57,482 bases of DNA from Paracoccaceae bacterium (GTDB taxonomy: Bacteria; Pseudomonadota; Alphaproteobacteria; Rhodobacterales; Rhodobacteraceae), in the NCBI GenBank assembly GCA_020628545.1, contig JAHDEX010000023.1, forward strand, positions 1 through 57,482, in the 5' to 3' direction. Shown here one piece after another: positions 16,801 to 26,233 of the stretch. The notes beneath the pieces were generated by a model. The model was given only the letters and a program-made list of their open reading frames with translations, did not search any database and was not told where the DNA came from. The position numbers and the translations under genes were made by a program. Numbering within the stretch: position 1 is the stretch's first letter; each line of letters begins with the position of its first letter.

Positions 16801-16828
16801 CCGCGAAATCCCGCAAAGCGGGACGCGG
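16801..16828. repeat. Bulged inverted repeat in a divergent intergenic region
   Basis: CCGCG-AAA-TCCCGC-AAA-GCGGGA-CGCGG can fold into an 11-bp hairpin with one three-base bulge. It lies in the 273-bp region between the YfgM-like gene and the RND system, 150 bp from the latter's start. No T-run follows. It may be a regulator site or a chance GC hairpin; no regulator gene is adjacent. Confidence 0.35.
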
Positions 16829-16978
16829 CACTGCAGAAAGTGACCTTGTGTCAACTTGTGTTTCAGCCTAAAGTGAACTGATCGGTTTAGAAACACCTCG
16901 GCTCATCCAAAATGGGTCGCTCACCGTAAGAGAACAAAAGGTCATCGTTATCTCGCGCCTGTCGCAAAGGGGCTAATC

Positions 16979-18229
16979 ATGAGAGTCATCTCAATCATCA
17001 CGGCAATTCTCGTGGTTGTTGGACTGTATATGTTTGTTTTTGAGCGGGAATCTCTGCTCGACTTCGCGCAGACATCGTCACCCGCCGCGCCGACCGAAGA
17101 TGAGGCCGCAAAGACAGACACCGACACGGGGGACGTGGAAGAACAAAGCGATAGCGATTTTGTACGCGTTGTTGCGATGACCTCGACGGCGACAAATGTC
17201 GACAGCGCGGTCATTCTGCGGGGGCGCACCGAAGCCGCGCGTGACGTCACCGTTGCGGCCGAAACATCCGGCCTGGTTGTGTCCGAACCTATCGCCAAGG
17301 GCACATTCGTCGACGCAGGCGACCTGTTGTGTGAGCTTGATCCCGGCACCCGCCAGGCAAGCCTTGCAGAAGCCCGCGCCCGATTGGCTGAAGCCCAAGG
17401 TCGTGTGCCAGAGGCTGAAGCGGCCGTCGCCGAAGCCAACGCACGGCTGCGCGAAGCCAACATCAACGTGGAAAATGCACGGCAATTGAACGCCCGCGGC
17501 GTCAGTTCCGAAACCCAGCTTGTCAGTATGGAGGCGATGGCCGAAGCAGCCCTCGCCGGTCTTCAACGCTCACAATCCGGCATCGCATCCGCAGAAGCCG
17601 GAATCGAAGCAGCCGAGGCCGCCGTCGCGGCAGCGGAAGCTGAGATTGATCGCCTCACCATTACCGCACCATTTTCCGGCCTGCTTGAAACCGATACAGC
17701 GGAACTTGGCAGCCTGATGCAACCGGGCACGCCTTGTGCCACGATCCTGCAGCTTGATCCGATCAAATTGGTTGGTTTCGTCCCAGAACTGGACCGGAAC
17801 AAGGTGCGCCTTGGTGCGCCTGCCGGAGCAAAGCTTACATCTGGTGAAGAGATCACGGGGACAGTGACATTCATTTCACGCTCTGCAGACGACACAACGC
17901 GGACGTTCCGCGTGGAAGTCGATGTGGCGAACCCCGGACAACAGATCAGCGCTGGTCAAACGGCTGAGATTGTCATCGCATCTGACGGCCGCGACGCGCA
18001 TCTGGTTCCGCAATCGGCGCTGACGCTTGACGACGCTGGCACACTGGGCGTGCGCACCCTGCAAGACGGCAATGTGGTTCAGTTTATGCCAGTTACCCTG
18101 CTGCGTGACACAGTGGACGGCGTTTGGCTGACCGATCTGCCAGAGCAGGTTGATATCATTACTGTCGGGCAAGAATTTGTTGTGGATGGCGTCACCGTGA
18201 TCCCGAGCTTTGAGGAGTTGAAAGGATGA
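16979..18229 (+). CDS. RND efflux periplasmic adaptor (membrane fusion protein)
   Basis: A 416-residue adaptor linking an RND pump to an outer-membrane channel. N-terminal membrane anchor or uncleaved signal at residues 4-20 (no lipobox), then an acidic linker, a split lipoyl domain (residues about 75-115 and 215-240, with TITAPFSGLLETDTAELG), and between them a long Ala/Glu-rich coiled-coil hairpin (roughly 115-215, LAEARARLAEAQGRVPEAEAAV-like heptads, quoted here only in part). Beta-barrel and membrane-proximal domains follow. AAAGGGG precedes the ATG. It overlaps the pump gene by 4 bp (ATGA). Substrate unknown; no local regulator or TolC-like gene is seen. Confidence 0.93.
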   Translation: MRVISIITAILVVVGLYMFVFERESLLDFAQTSSPAAPTEDEAAKTDTDTGDVEEQSDSDFVRVVAMTSTATNVDSAVILRGRTEAARDVTVAAETSGLVVSEPIAKGTFVDAGDLLCELDPGTRQASLAEARARLAEAQGRVPEAEAAVAEANARLREANINVENARQLNARGVSSETQLVSMEAMAEAALAGLQRSQSGIASAEAGIEAAEAAVAAAEAEIDRLTITAPFSGLLETDTAELGSLMQPGTPCATILQLDPIKLVGFVPELDRNKVRLGAPAGAKLTSGEEITGTVTFISRSADDTTRTFRVEVDVANPGQQISAGQTAEIVIASDGRDAHLVPQSALTLDDAGTLGVRTLQDGNVVQFMPVTLLRDTVDGVWLTDLPEQVDIITVGQEFVVDGVTVIPSFEELKG

Positions 18230-21200
18230 ACGGCATCGTCGACTGGGCCGCCTCGCGCGCCCGGATGGTTCTCGCCTTTATCGCCTTGTCGCTCGCCGCA
18301 GGCAGTTTCGCCTACATCGGGCTGCCAAAGGAAGGTGAACCTGACATTGAGATTCCAGCGATCTTTGTCTCCGTGCAATTCCCCGGCATTTCGGCAGCAG
18401 ACAGCGAAACGCTGCTCGTCAAACCCATGGAAACTGAGCTTTCGGACCTCGACGGCCTGAAAACGATGTCGGGCACGGCCGCCGAAGGTTATGCAGGCGT
18501 CGCGCTTGAATTTGAGTTCGGCTGGGACAAGACCAAGGTCCTTGCCGACATTCGGGATGCGATGAACAAGGCTGAAGGGAAATTCCCGGAAGGTGCTGAC
18601 AACTACTCCATCAATGAGATCAACTTTTCTGAGTTTCCGATCGTCATTGTGAACCTCACTGGTGAGGTGCCCGAACGCACCCTACAGAATGTCGCGCGTG
18701 ACTTGCAGGATCGCCTGGAAAGCATGGACAGCGTGCTGGAAGCCGGGATCGCCGGTGACCGGGATGAAATGCTGGAAGTCTTGATCGACCCGTTGAAGCT
18801 TGAGGCTTACAACGTCACGGCAGCAGAGTTGATTGGCGTTGTGACCAACAACAACCTTCTGATCGCTGCAGGCCAGGTTGACACGCCGCAGGGCAGCTTT
18901 GCGGTCAAGATCCCCTCGTCGTTTAATGAAGCGACAGACGTCTACAACCTGCCGGTCAAAACCAACGGCGATCGGGTCATCACTCTCGGTGATCTGACGA
19001 CAATTCAACTGACATTTGAAGACCGCGAAGGCACCGCGCGTTTTAACGGCGTGAACACCGTCGCTTTGCAAGTCGTGAAGCGTAAAGGTTTCAACCTGAT
19101 CGATACCGCCCGCGAGGTAGCCGTAGTGGTCGAGGAAGAGCGTGCAAATTGGTCGCCTGAACTGCGGGCTGCCATTGATGTCGGTACTTCAAACGACCAA
19201 TCCCGCGGCGTCGCCTCGATGGTCAGCCAGCTGGAAGGCTCGGTTCTCACGGCAATTGCACTGGTGATGATCGTCGTTCTTGCCGCACTTGGCACCCGTC
19301 CCGCGATGCTGGTTGGCTTCGCGATCCCGACGTCATTCCTGCTGTGCTTTGCCCTTCTCGCGGTCATGGGCATCACGATTTCAAACATTGTGATGTTCGG
19401 CCTCATCCTCGCGGTTGGGATGCTCGTCGACGGGGCCATCGTGGTCGTCGAATACGCTGACAAACGCATGCAAGATGGCGCAGGGCCGATGACGGCTTAC
19501 ACTGAAGCGGCGAAGCGGATGTTCTGGCCGATCATTTCGTCCACGGCGACGACGCTTTGTGCCTTTTTGCCGATGTTGTTCTGGCCTGGTGTGCCGGGGC
19601 AGTTCATGGGCATGTTGCCGGTGACACTGATCTTCGTGCTCAGCGCATCGCTTGTCGTGGCATTGGTCTACCTTCCGGTCATGGGCGGCGTCACGGGCCG
19701 CATCAGCCGGATCTTTGGGTCAACGTCAGACTGGCTGCGCGACCACGTCTGGTGGGTCGTCCGTGCGGCGCTGGTGCCCGTCGCGATGATGATTGTCTTT
19801 ACCGGGGCGATGCTATCGCTGAACCCCGGCTACCTGAGCGGAGAGGCCGTGCAGAGCGACGGATTTGTCGCGTCACTCCCGGGCATGCTGCTTTTCGTCT
19901 TCGGGGCAATGGCGACCTCGGTCACGCTGGGGGCCGCCCGGATCGAACGGCGGCAGAAGCGAATCCGCGCGGGCTACCGTCGGAAACCGTTTGGCGTGTT
20001 CGTTAACTTCATCGCTGGCAACCCGATCATGCCGTTGGTCACTGCAGGTGCGGTTATTTTCTTTGTGATGTCGACGTTCAGCTACTTTTCCGAAAACAAC
20101 AACGGCGTCGAATTCTTCGTGGAGTCCGAACCGGAACAAGCCATCGTCTATGTCCAAGCACGCGGAAACCTTTCGCTTGACGAGAAAGATGCCCTTGTCG
20201 CCCGCGCTGAAGAGGTTGTTTTGGCCCACCCCGGTGTGTTGAACGCATTCGCCTTCGCAGGCGAAGGTGGTCTGAACTCCAACACCGGCGGCGCGGAAGG
20301 ACCACGTGACACAATCGGTCAGATCCAGCTAGAGACGATCGCGTGGGAGGACCGCCCAGAAACGGAAGAGCCGCTCTTCACCATTCCGGTGATCAACTAC
20401 ACGTTTAATCGCAGCGTCCAGGATCCGGACTATGATGGCGACGTGGTGTTGGCGGATTTGCAAGAGCAGCTGAACATGATCCCGGGCATCCGCACGGAAA
20501 TTCTCGCTCAGGCGCGTGGCCCCGCTGCGGCCAAACCCGTGCATCTACGGATCAAGGGCGACAACTACGAAGAGCTTCTCGCAACCACAGCCATGGTCCG
20601 CGCGGAGTTTGACGCCCTGCCCGGCCTGATCAAGCAGGAAGACAGCCTGCCACTGCCCGGTATCGATTGGCAGATTGATGTGGACGTTGAGAAAGCCGGT
20701 CGTTTCGGCGCAGACGTCGCCAGTGTAGGCGGTATGGTTCAGCTGGTGACCCGAGGTATCCTTCTCGACACCTATACGCAGGACGGAAATGACGAGGAGT
20801 CTGAGATCCGCGTGCGCCTGCCAGAGGAAGACCGGGTTCTCTCAACACTCGACACGCTGAAAGTGCGGACCAATCAGGGGCTTGTGCCACTGTCGAACTT
20901 CATCACACGCACCCCGGTAGAAAAGCTCGCGCAGATCGACCGTGTGGATCAGAAACGCTATTTCGATGTGAAAGCCGATGTTGTTCCTGATGCGCCGGAC
21001 ATCTACCGAGCCATCCCATTTGACGACGAAGGAGAGCCGAAGGTCGACGGAGCGATAAGTCTCGGGTTCGGCTATGAGGTAAGCCAGGAGGAGATCGAAG
21101 AAGGCGCGCCCTACAATTTGACCATATACAAAGATCCATCTTGGTTGATGTCTTTCTTCACGGGCCGAACTTTCACCTACCACAACATACCTGATGCGAC

Positions 21201-22101
21201 CGCCGAAGTGGGATTGGCCGATATCGGCAAAACCATTTCTGAGGGAAAGGCAGGACTATCAGTTGAGCCGCTCACTGCGAACGAGCGCATCGAGCGTCTG
21301 ACCGAGTGGCTAGAAAGTGGCCCGTTACCTGTTGGCATCGACTGGGAATGGACTGGCGATCAGGAGGACCAGGCCGAATCCGGACAGTTCCTGATGACCG
21401 CTTTTGCTGGCGCGTTGGGACTGATGTTCATCATCCTGCTCGCGCAGTTCAACTCCATCTACAACTCGGTTCTGGTTCTGCTGGCCGTGGTTATGTCGAC
21501 CGCGGGGACGCTGATCGGGATGCTGGTGATGGACCAGCCGTTTTCAATCATCATGACCGGGACAGGCATCGTGGCGCTCGCCGGGATCGTGGTGAACAAC
21601 AACATCATCCTGATCGATACCTATCAGGAATACAGTCAGTACATGCCACGGTCCGAAGCCATTGTGCGCACCGCGGAGGACCGCATTCGTCCGGTCTTGC
21701 TGACCACAATCACCACGATGGCGGGGCTTGCACCCATGATGTTCGGTCTCAGCCTCGACTTCATGAACGGCGGCTATTCTATCGACAGCCCAACGGCGCT
21801 CTGGTGGAAACAACTTGCGACAGCAGTGGTCTTTGGCCTCGGGATCGCAACGATGCTGACGCTGGTCTTTACGCCATCGATGCTCGCCGTGCGGGTGTGG
21901 TTCACAACCTATGTGCTCTGGTTTGCGCGCCTCCTGCAGATGGTCTCAATGGGCCGTGGCAGCCGCGCTGCCCGCGACTGGGCGCTGCGCCGTCAGGCCC
22001 GTCGGATCCGTGCGCCTGAGGTGATCTGGACGGAAGCCGACGATATCGCGCAGTTTGATACTGAAGTGCCCGTCCTGACGCCGGTGCGCGCTGCGGAATA
22101 G
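18226..22101 (+). CDS. RND efflux transporter permease (AcrB/HAE-like, enlarged)
   Basis: Inner-membrane proton-driven pump of the AcrB/AcrD/AcrF superfamily. 1291 residues against about 1050 for AcrB. The two-fold repeat is clear: helix 1 near residues 12-30, large periplasmic loops, TM4 motif GMLVDGAIVVVE and TM10 motif GIVVNNNIILID. In AcrB the TM4 pair is Asp-Asp and TM10 has a Lys. Here the pair reads Asp402-Gly403 and the Lys position reads Asn1124, a change known in other RND subgroups. About 70 extra residues (roughly 505-575) with two hydrophobic stretches lie between TM6 and TM7. The second periplasmic loop is also longer than in AcrB. Translationally coupled to its adaptor. Confidence 0.92.
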   Translation: MNGIVDWAASRARMVLAFIALSLAAGSFAYIGLPKEGEPDIEIPAIFVSVQFPGISAADSETLLVKPMETELSDLDGLKTMSGTAAEGYAGVALEFEFGWDKTKVLADIRDAMNKAEGKFPEGADNYSINEINFSEFPIVIVNLTGEVPERTLQNVARDLQDRLESMDSVLEAGIAGDRDEMLEVLIDPLKLEAYNVTAAELIGVVTNNNLLIAAGQVDTPQGSFAVKIPSSFNEATDVYNLPVKTNGDRVITLGDLTTIQLTFEDREGTARFNGVNTVALQVVKRKGFNLIDTAREVAVVVEEERANWSPELRAAIDVGTSNDQSRGVASMVSQLEGSVLTAIALVMIVVLAALGTRPAMLVGFAIPTSFLLCFALLAVMGITISNIVMFGLILAVGMLVDGAIVVVEYADKRMQDGAGPMTAYTEAAKRMFWPIISSTATTLCAFLPMLFWPGVPGQFMGMLPVTLIFVLSASLVVALVYLPVMGGVTGRISRIFGSTSDWLRDHVWWVVRAALVPVAMMIVFTGAMLSLNPGYLSGEAVQSDGFVASLPGMLLFVFGAMATSVTLGAARIERRQKRIRAGYRRKPFGVFVNFIAGNPIMPLVTAGAVIFFVMSTFSYFSENNNGVEFFVESEPEQAIVYVQARGNLSLDEKDALVARAEEVVLAHPGVLNAFAFAGEGGLNSNTGGAEGPRDTIGQIQLETIAWEDRPETEEPLFTIPVINYTFNRSVQDPDYDGDVVLADLQEQLNMIPGIRTEILAQARGPAAAKPVHLRIKGDNYEELLATTAMVRAEFDALPGLIKQEDSLPLPGIDWQIDVDVEKAGRFGADVASVGGMVQLVTRGILLDTYTQDGNDEESEIRVRLPEEDRVLSTLDTLKVRTNQGLVPLSNFITRTPVEKLAQIDRVDQKRYFDVKADVVPDAPDIYRAIPFDDEGEPKVDGAISLGFGYEVSQEEIEEGAPYNLTIYKDPSWLMSFFTGRTFTYHNIPDATAEVGLADIGKTISEGKAGLSVEPLTANERIERLTEWLESGPLPVGIDWEWTGDQEDQAESGQFLMTAFAGALGLMFIILLAQFNSIYNSVLVLLAVVMSTAGTLIGMLVMDQPFSIIMTGTGIVALAGIVVNNNIILIDTYQEYSQYMPRSEAIVRTAEDRIRPVLLTTITTMAGLAPMMFGLSLDFMNGGYSIDSPTALWWKQLATAVVFGLGIATMLTLVFTPSMLAVRVWFTTYVLWFARLLQMVSMGRGSRAARDWALRRQARRIRAPEVIWTEADDIAQFDTEVPVLTPVRAAE

Positions 22102-22105
22102 GGCT

Positions 22106-22738
22106 TTAGGCGGTGACGCCTGCGCGTCGCATGAGGCCCAACGCAAGCAGCCCACCGGCCAGCATGGGAAGTGCTGGCGGCACTGGGACGGGTGCAATTG
22201 GGTCGGTCGCGTCATAGGTGATCGTCCCGCCTGCCCCGAACGAAGCGTTTTGGGTGTTGCCGAAGAAAACGCCACTCCGCGTTTCGCCACCATTCGTAAT
22301 GTCGACAAAGTCATTCACAGCCGCTGAGAAATTAAACGCAATCTCCAACGCACCGTCAGCAAGCAAACCTGCCGCCTCAACCGCGCTAACAAGCAGGGTT
22401 GCATCGGTAAGGCTGTTCGTTGCTTGCGAGCAGATGTCGAAACCCGCACCAAAGTCGCCGCTTGCTGGATTAAAGTCGCAGCCGATGCCATAGCTGGTTC
22501 CGTCGAGAAACAACTCAAATGTTTCCGTTAGCCCGTTCAGATCCCCGAAGAACGTAAAATCAAGCGTCAGGTCACTTTCGACGTTCGGGTCGAGCCCAGC
22601 GAGCGTTACAGCCACGCTGCCTGGTCCATCGTCAAAATTCACGATCGGATTGAACGACTGCACAATCGTGGCAGCTTGGGCAGACGCGCCAGCCACAGCG
22701 AAAGAACAACACGCAATAAAGCAACGAATGGACTGCAT
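22106..22738 (-). CDS. VPLPA-CTERM sorting-domain protein, secreted
   Basis: A 210-residue exported protein of unknown function. Signal peptide to about residue 22 (CCSFAVAGASAQA), then a beta-rich domain with two cysteines (GCDF and DICSQ). At the C terminus, VPVPPALPMLAGGLLALGLMRRAG has the VPxPxALPL-helix-basic-end layout of the VPLPA-CTERM sorting signal, a PEP-CTERM relative frequent in Rhodobacterales and thought to be processed by an exosortase-like enzyme. No exosortase lies in this window. AGGAAGAG precedes the ATG. Convergent with the RND gene, with 4 bp between the stops. Probably a surface or matrix protein, but its role cannot be told. Confidence 0.8.
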   Translation of the reverse strand: MQSIRCFIACCSFAVAGASAQAATIVQSFNPIVNFDDGPGSVAVTLAGLDPNVESDLTLDFTFFGDLNGLTETFELFLDGTSYGIGCDFNPASGDFGAGFDICSQATNSLTDATLLVSAVEAAGLLADGALEIAFNFSAAVNDFVDITNGGETRSGVFFGNTQNASFGAGGTITYDATDPIAPVPVPPALPMLAGGLLALGLMRRAGVTA

Positions 22739-22853
22739 AAGAACAGACTCTTCCTAAGAATATCTGATCCAGTTACCCCTAAATTTCGCCAAAACTTTGA
22801 ATGGAATAAAGGGAAACTGTGTCTTTGTCGCGCAATCCCAGACAATGCGCGCT

Positions 22854-24683
22854 TTAAGCGTCGACCGTCTCTTCCGCCTGGCGATGCCACAAATGTGCAT
22901 AGCGTCCGTTCTTTGCGAGGAGATCCTCATGTTTGCCTTGCTCGACGATCACGCCGTTTTCCAGCACAACAATTTCATCCGCATCCGCAATCGTCGACAG
23001 ACGGTGCGCAATCGTAATCGTTGTACGGCCTTCGGCGATGGAGTTCAGTTCCGCCTGAATTTCCATCTCTGTTTCCGTGTCGAGCGCTGACGTCGCCTCA
23101 TCAAGAAGCAGGATCGGTGGGTTCTTCAACAGCGTTCGCGCGATCCCCACGCGTTGTTTCTCGCCTCCGGACAATTTCAGCCCACGCTCCCCCACCGTCG
23201 TTTCATAGCCGTTTGGCAAGGCGGTGATGAAATCATGGATCTTGGCCGCTTGCGCCGCGGCAATAATTTCATCTTCCGAAGCACCCGGTCGACCATAGGC
23301 GATGTTGTAATGGATCGTGTCGTTGAACAGCACCGTATCCTGCGGAACCACGCCAATGCTCGCGTGCAGGCTTTCCTGTGTCACGTCGCGGACGTCCTGT
23401 CCGTCGATCAGTAACGCACCACTGCCAACATCATAAAAGCGGAAAAGAAGACGACCGATGGTGGATTTGCCGGACCCGGACGAACCGACAATCGCAACGG
23501 TCTTGCCCGGAGGAATATCGAGGCTGACACCTTTGAGAATGGGGCGCTCTTCATCGTAGCCAAAGGTCACATCCTTTAGGGTCACAGCACCGCCATCAAC
23601 GCGGAGAGCTGGCGCGTCGGGCTTGTCTTTCACCTCCGCCGGCTGTTCGAGCAGGTCAAACATATCGCCCATGTCGATCAGCGCCTGTCTGATCTCGCGA
23701 TAGACGGTCCCAAGAAAGTTCAGCGGCATCGTGATCTGGATCATGTAGGCATTGACCATCACAAAATCGCCGACCGTCAGCGACCCGTCTTGCACACCCA
23801 AAGCCGCCATCACCATCACAATGACCAAGCCTGAAGTGATCAAGAACGATTGGCCGAAGTTCAGGAATGCCAAAGAGTAATTGGTGCGGATCGCCGCGGC
23901 CTCATAGTTCTTCATCGCCGCATCGTAGCGGTCGGCTTCCCACCGTTCGGCGCCGAAGTACTTCACGGTTTCAAAATTCAGAAGACTATCAATGGCTTTT
24001 TGATTTGCGTCGGTATCCTGATCGTTCATCTCCTTACGGATCTTCACGCGCCATTCGGTGACCTTGAAGGTGAACCAGACGTAAGCCGCAATTGTCACAA
24101 CAACGACGGCCAAGTAACTGGCATCGAACAGGAAAAACAGAACGCCTGCGATCATCAGCAGTTCTAGTACCAGCGGTCCAATCGAGAACAGCAGGAACCT
24201 CAAAAGGAACTCTACCCCTTTCACACCGCGCTCCATAATGCGGCTCAGGCCGCCGGTCTTGCGGGTGATGTGATACCGCATCGACAGGCGGTGGATATGT
24301 GTGAAGGTCTCTAGCGCCAATTGGCGCAAGGCCCGCTGACCTACCTTCGTGAAGACTACATCGCGCAGCTGCTGGAAGCCGACGTTCATCAAACGCGCCA
24401 TGCCGTAAGCAATTGTCAGCCCGACCGCACCGAGCCCCAGAACTGTCGCTGCATCAGTGCCTTCGGGCGCAAGGGCGTCGACCGCTTGCTTGTAGAAAAT
24501 CGGTGTCGTGACAGCGATGACCTTCGCTAATACGAGAACGGCAAGCGCGATGACAACGCGCCAGCGGACCCACGACAAGGCCGGGTCAGATGGCCAAAGA
24601 TAGGGAATGACCCGGCGAACAACCCGCCAGCCCTGCACTTGTGCATCGTTCAGATTCGCGTCGGTCTTTGGCAGTCGCCGCAT
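22854..24683 (-). CDS. Atm1/HMT1-type ABC transporter (fused permease-ATPase)
   Basis: A 609-residue half-transporter expected to work as a homodimer in the inner membrane. It has six membrane helices in residues about 40-320, with KVIAVTTPIFYKQAVDAL typical of the ABCB7/Atm1 group, then a complete nucleotide-binding domain: Walker A GSSGSGKST, Q-loop GVVPQDTVLF, signature LSGGEKQRVGIAR, Walker B ILLLDEATSALD and H-loop AHRLST. Bacterial Atm1 exports glutathione-linked compounds and is tied to iron-sulfur or heavy-metal homeostasis; that role is inferred from family resemblance. Start at ATG 24683. The LysM gene lies 61 bp upstream on the same strand, so co-transcription is possible. Confidence 0.9.
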   Translation of the reverse strand: MRRLPKTDANLNDAQVQGWRVVRRVIPYLWPSDPALSWVRWRVVIALAVLVLAKVIAVTTPIFYKQAVDALAPEGTDAATVLGLGAVGLTIAYGMARLMNVGFQQLRDVVFTKVGQRALRQLALETFTHIHRLSMRYHITRKTGGLSRIMERGVKGVEFLLRFLLFSIGPLVLELLMIAGVLFFLFDASYLAVVVVTIAAYVWFTFKVTEWRVKIRKEMNDQDTDANQKAIDSLLNFETVKYFGAERWEADRYDAAMKNYEAAAIRTNYSLAFLNFGQSFLITSGLVIVMVMAALGVQDGSLTVGDFVMVNAYMIQITMPLNFLGTVYREIRQALIDMGDMFDLLEQPAEVKDKPDAPALRVDGGAVTLKDVTFGYDEERPILKGVSLDIPPGKTVAIVGSSGSGKSTIGRLLFRFYDVGSGALLIDGQDVRDVTQESLHASIGVVPQDTVLFNDTIHYNIAYGRPGASEDEIIAAAQAAKIHDFITALPNGYETTVGERGLKLSGGEKQRVGIARTLLKNPPILLLDEATSALDTETEMEIQAELNSIAEGRTTITIAHRLSTIADADEIVVLENGVIVEQGKHEDLLAKNGRYAHLWHRQAEETVDA

Positions 24684-24744
24684 GCAGTCCCCCGTTTACC
24701 CACACCCACTTAGCAAGTGCTGCGCGGTTTACCAGAGGGGCGCG

Positions 24745-26124
24745 CTATTCTTCGGTGACTTCCGGCAGTCGGAACACCTGCCCGGGGTAGATCAGATCAG
24801 GATCGCGGATCTGGTCCTTGTTCGCCTCAAACACTGCGACGTATTTGATACCGTCGCCGAACCGTTCTTCCGCGATGGCCCAGAGTGTGTTGCCCGGCTG
24901 GACCGTCTTTACAGCAAGATCAAACCCTTCTTGCTCGGTCTCTTCGGCCATAATGGCTGCAACGGTTTCGCGCTCTTCACGTTTGAAGGGCGTTTCGATC
25001 CGCGATTGCACATTACCGTCTGAGTCCACCTCATCCACACGCAACGTATAAACGCCAGTGTCGACATCTGGCAGATCGATCGACCAGTCACCTTGATCAG
25101 ATATCCGCGACGTGGTGATCGGCTTATTGTCGAGGTAGATTTGCACAAAGCCGCCGGTATCCGCGCGGCCAGACAGGATCACTTCTCCAGAAGTGTCATA
25201 TGTGATGGTGTCCAATGCAATGTTGTCCACAAGTTCCGGCTGGCCTGCCGCACCCTCAGAGGGCTGGATCACGCGAACGCCTTCTGCGTCGGCGATCAAC
25301 GTTGGCGGCGCAGATACTTCGGGGGTGGAGCCTTGCTCTGGTGCGAGGCCCGTGGGGCTTTCAGACGTGACTTCGGGCGCTTGTGCACCCTCTGCGATCA
25401 GCCCCACAATAATACGGCTCTCTTCGTCGTCGATTACCTGCGCTTCGGTGTCTGACGTTGCCACCTCTGCGATGGTCGGGGTCTCACCGCCCACGACGTT
25501 ATCCGCAACCTCTACTGGCGCAGATGGTGGCACGATGACTGTTTCGGCCGAGGCAATCGCTTGCCCGTCTGGATCGCCAATCAGTCTCAAGCGGCGCGGC
25601 TGGTCAGCGGCGGAAATAAAGACCACTGCACCAAAGGCACCGTCATCGCCGACCACCACGCGGTCCAGTTCTTCCCCGCCAAGCACGATGGCAACAGTCT
25701 GGCCCGGCGTTGCACGTCCGGCAATTACAGTCGTCTCATCAGGGTTTCGGAAGAACGTATCAATTGCGGGCGCCAGGTCAGCAATGGTCACACCATTCAC
25801 ATCTGCCACTGGTTGGCCCGTGGACGCAGTGTCGACGTCCACATCCGGTACGTTGTCATTCGTCGCCAGCGCCGCAGGTGCCGCCTTCTCAGGCAGCGCG
25901 GCACTTTCTGCCACACCTGTCACGCCAGACGTTCCAGGTTCGGGCGTGGCCACTGTTGGGCTCGTTTCAGAAACGGTCGGCGCCGCAATCGACGGGCCGT
26001 CTGCAGCAGTCGCCTCTTCCGTCGCGGTTTGTCGGGATTGATCAAAGAAGTAGACGCCCGCACCGATCCCAAGAACGGCCAGAACGCCAACGGAAATGGC
26101 TTTCAGATTTGAAGGGCTTGCCAC
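24745..26124 (-). CDS. LysM peptidoglycan-binding protein with Ig-like repeats
   Basis: A 459-residue membrane-anchored periplasmic protein. One N-terminal helix (about 9-27), then a long Ala/Thr/Pro/Val/Glu-rich low-complexity stretch. Two related beta modules follow: one near 130-215 (VIAGRATPGQTVAIVL, DDGAFGAVVF) and one near 310-385 (VILSGRADTGGFVQIYL, DQGDWSIDLP). A C-terminal LysM domain (about 408-457) has VQPGNTLWAIAEERFGDG and DLIYPGQVFRLPE. LysM binds peptidoglycan glycan strands, so an envelope-spanning structural or scaffolding role is likely. The start seems to be GTG at 26124; the ribosome site is weak. It is divergent from the LOG gene. Confidence 0.85.
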   Translation of the reverse strand: MASPSNLKAISVGVLAVLGIGAGVYFFDQSRQTATEEATAADGPSIAAPTVSETSPTVATPEPGTSGVTGVAESAALPEKAAPAALATNDNVPDVDVDTASTGQPVADVNGVTIADLAPAIDTFFRNPDETTVIAGRATPGQTVAIVLGGEELDRVVVGDDGAFGAVVFISAADQPRRLRLIGDPDGQAIASAETVIVPPSAPVEVADNVVGGETPTIAEVATSDTEAQVIDDEESRIIVGLIAEGAQAPEVTSESPTGLAPEQGSTPEVSAPPTLIADAEGVRVIQPSEGAAGQPELVDNIALDTITYDTSGEVILSGRADTGGFVQIYLDNKPITTSRISDQGDWSIDLPDVDTGVYTLRVDEVDSDGNVQSRIETPFKREERETVAAIMAEETEQEGFDLAVKTVQPGNTLWAIAEERFGDGIKYVAVFEANKDQIRDPDLIYPGQVFRLPEVTEE

Positions 26125-26233
26125 GCTATCACCACACTGCCAAGACGTCCCATCCCACCACAGGCCTGCACGTCAGTTGAGCTTATCTATCAACCTTAGT
26201 ATGACCGGTCAAAGCCCTTGAAATGACGAAAGT

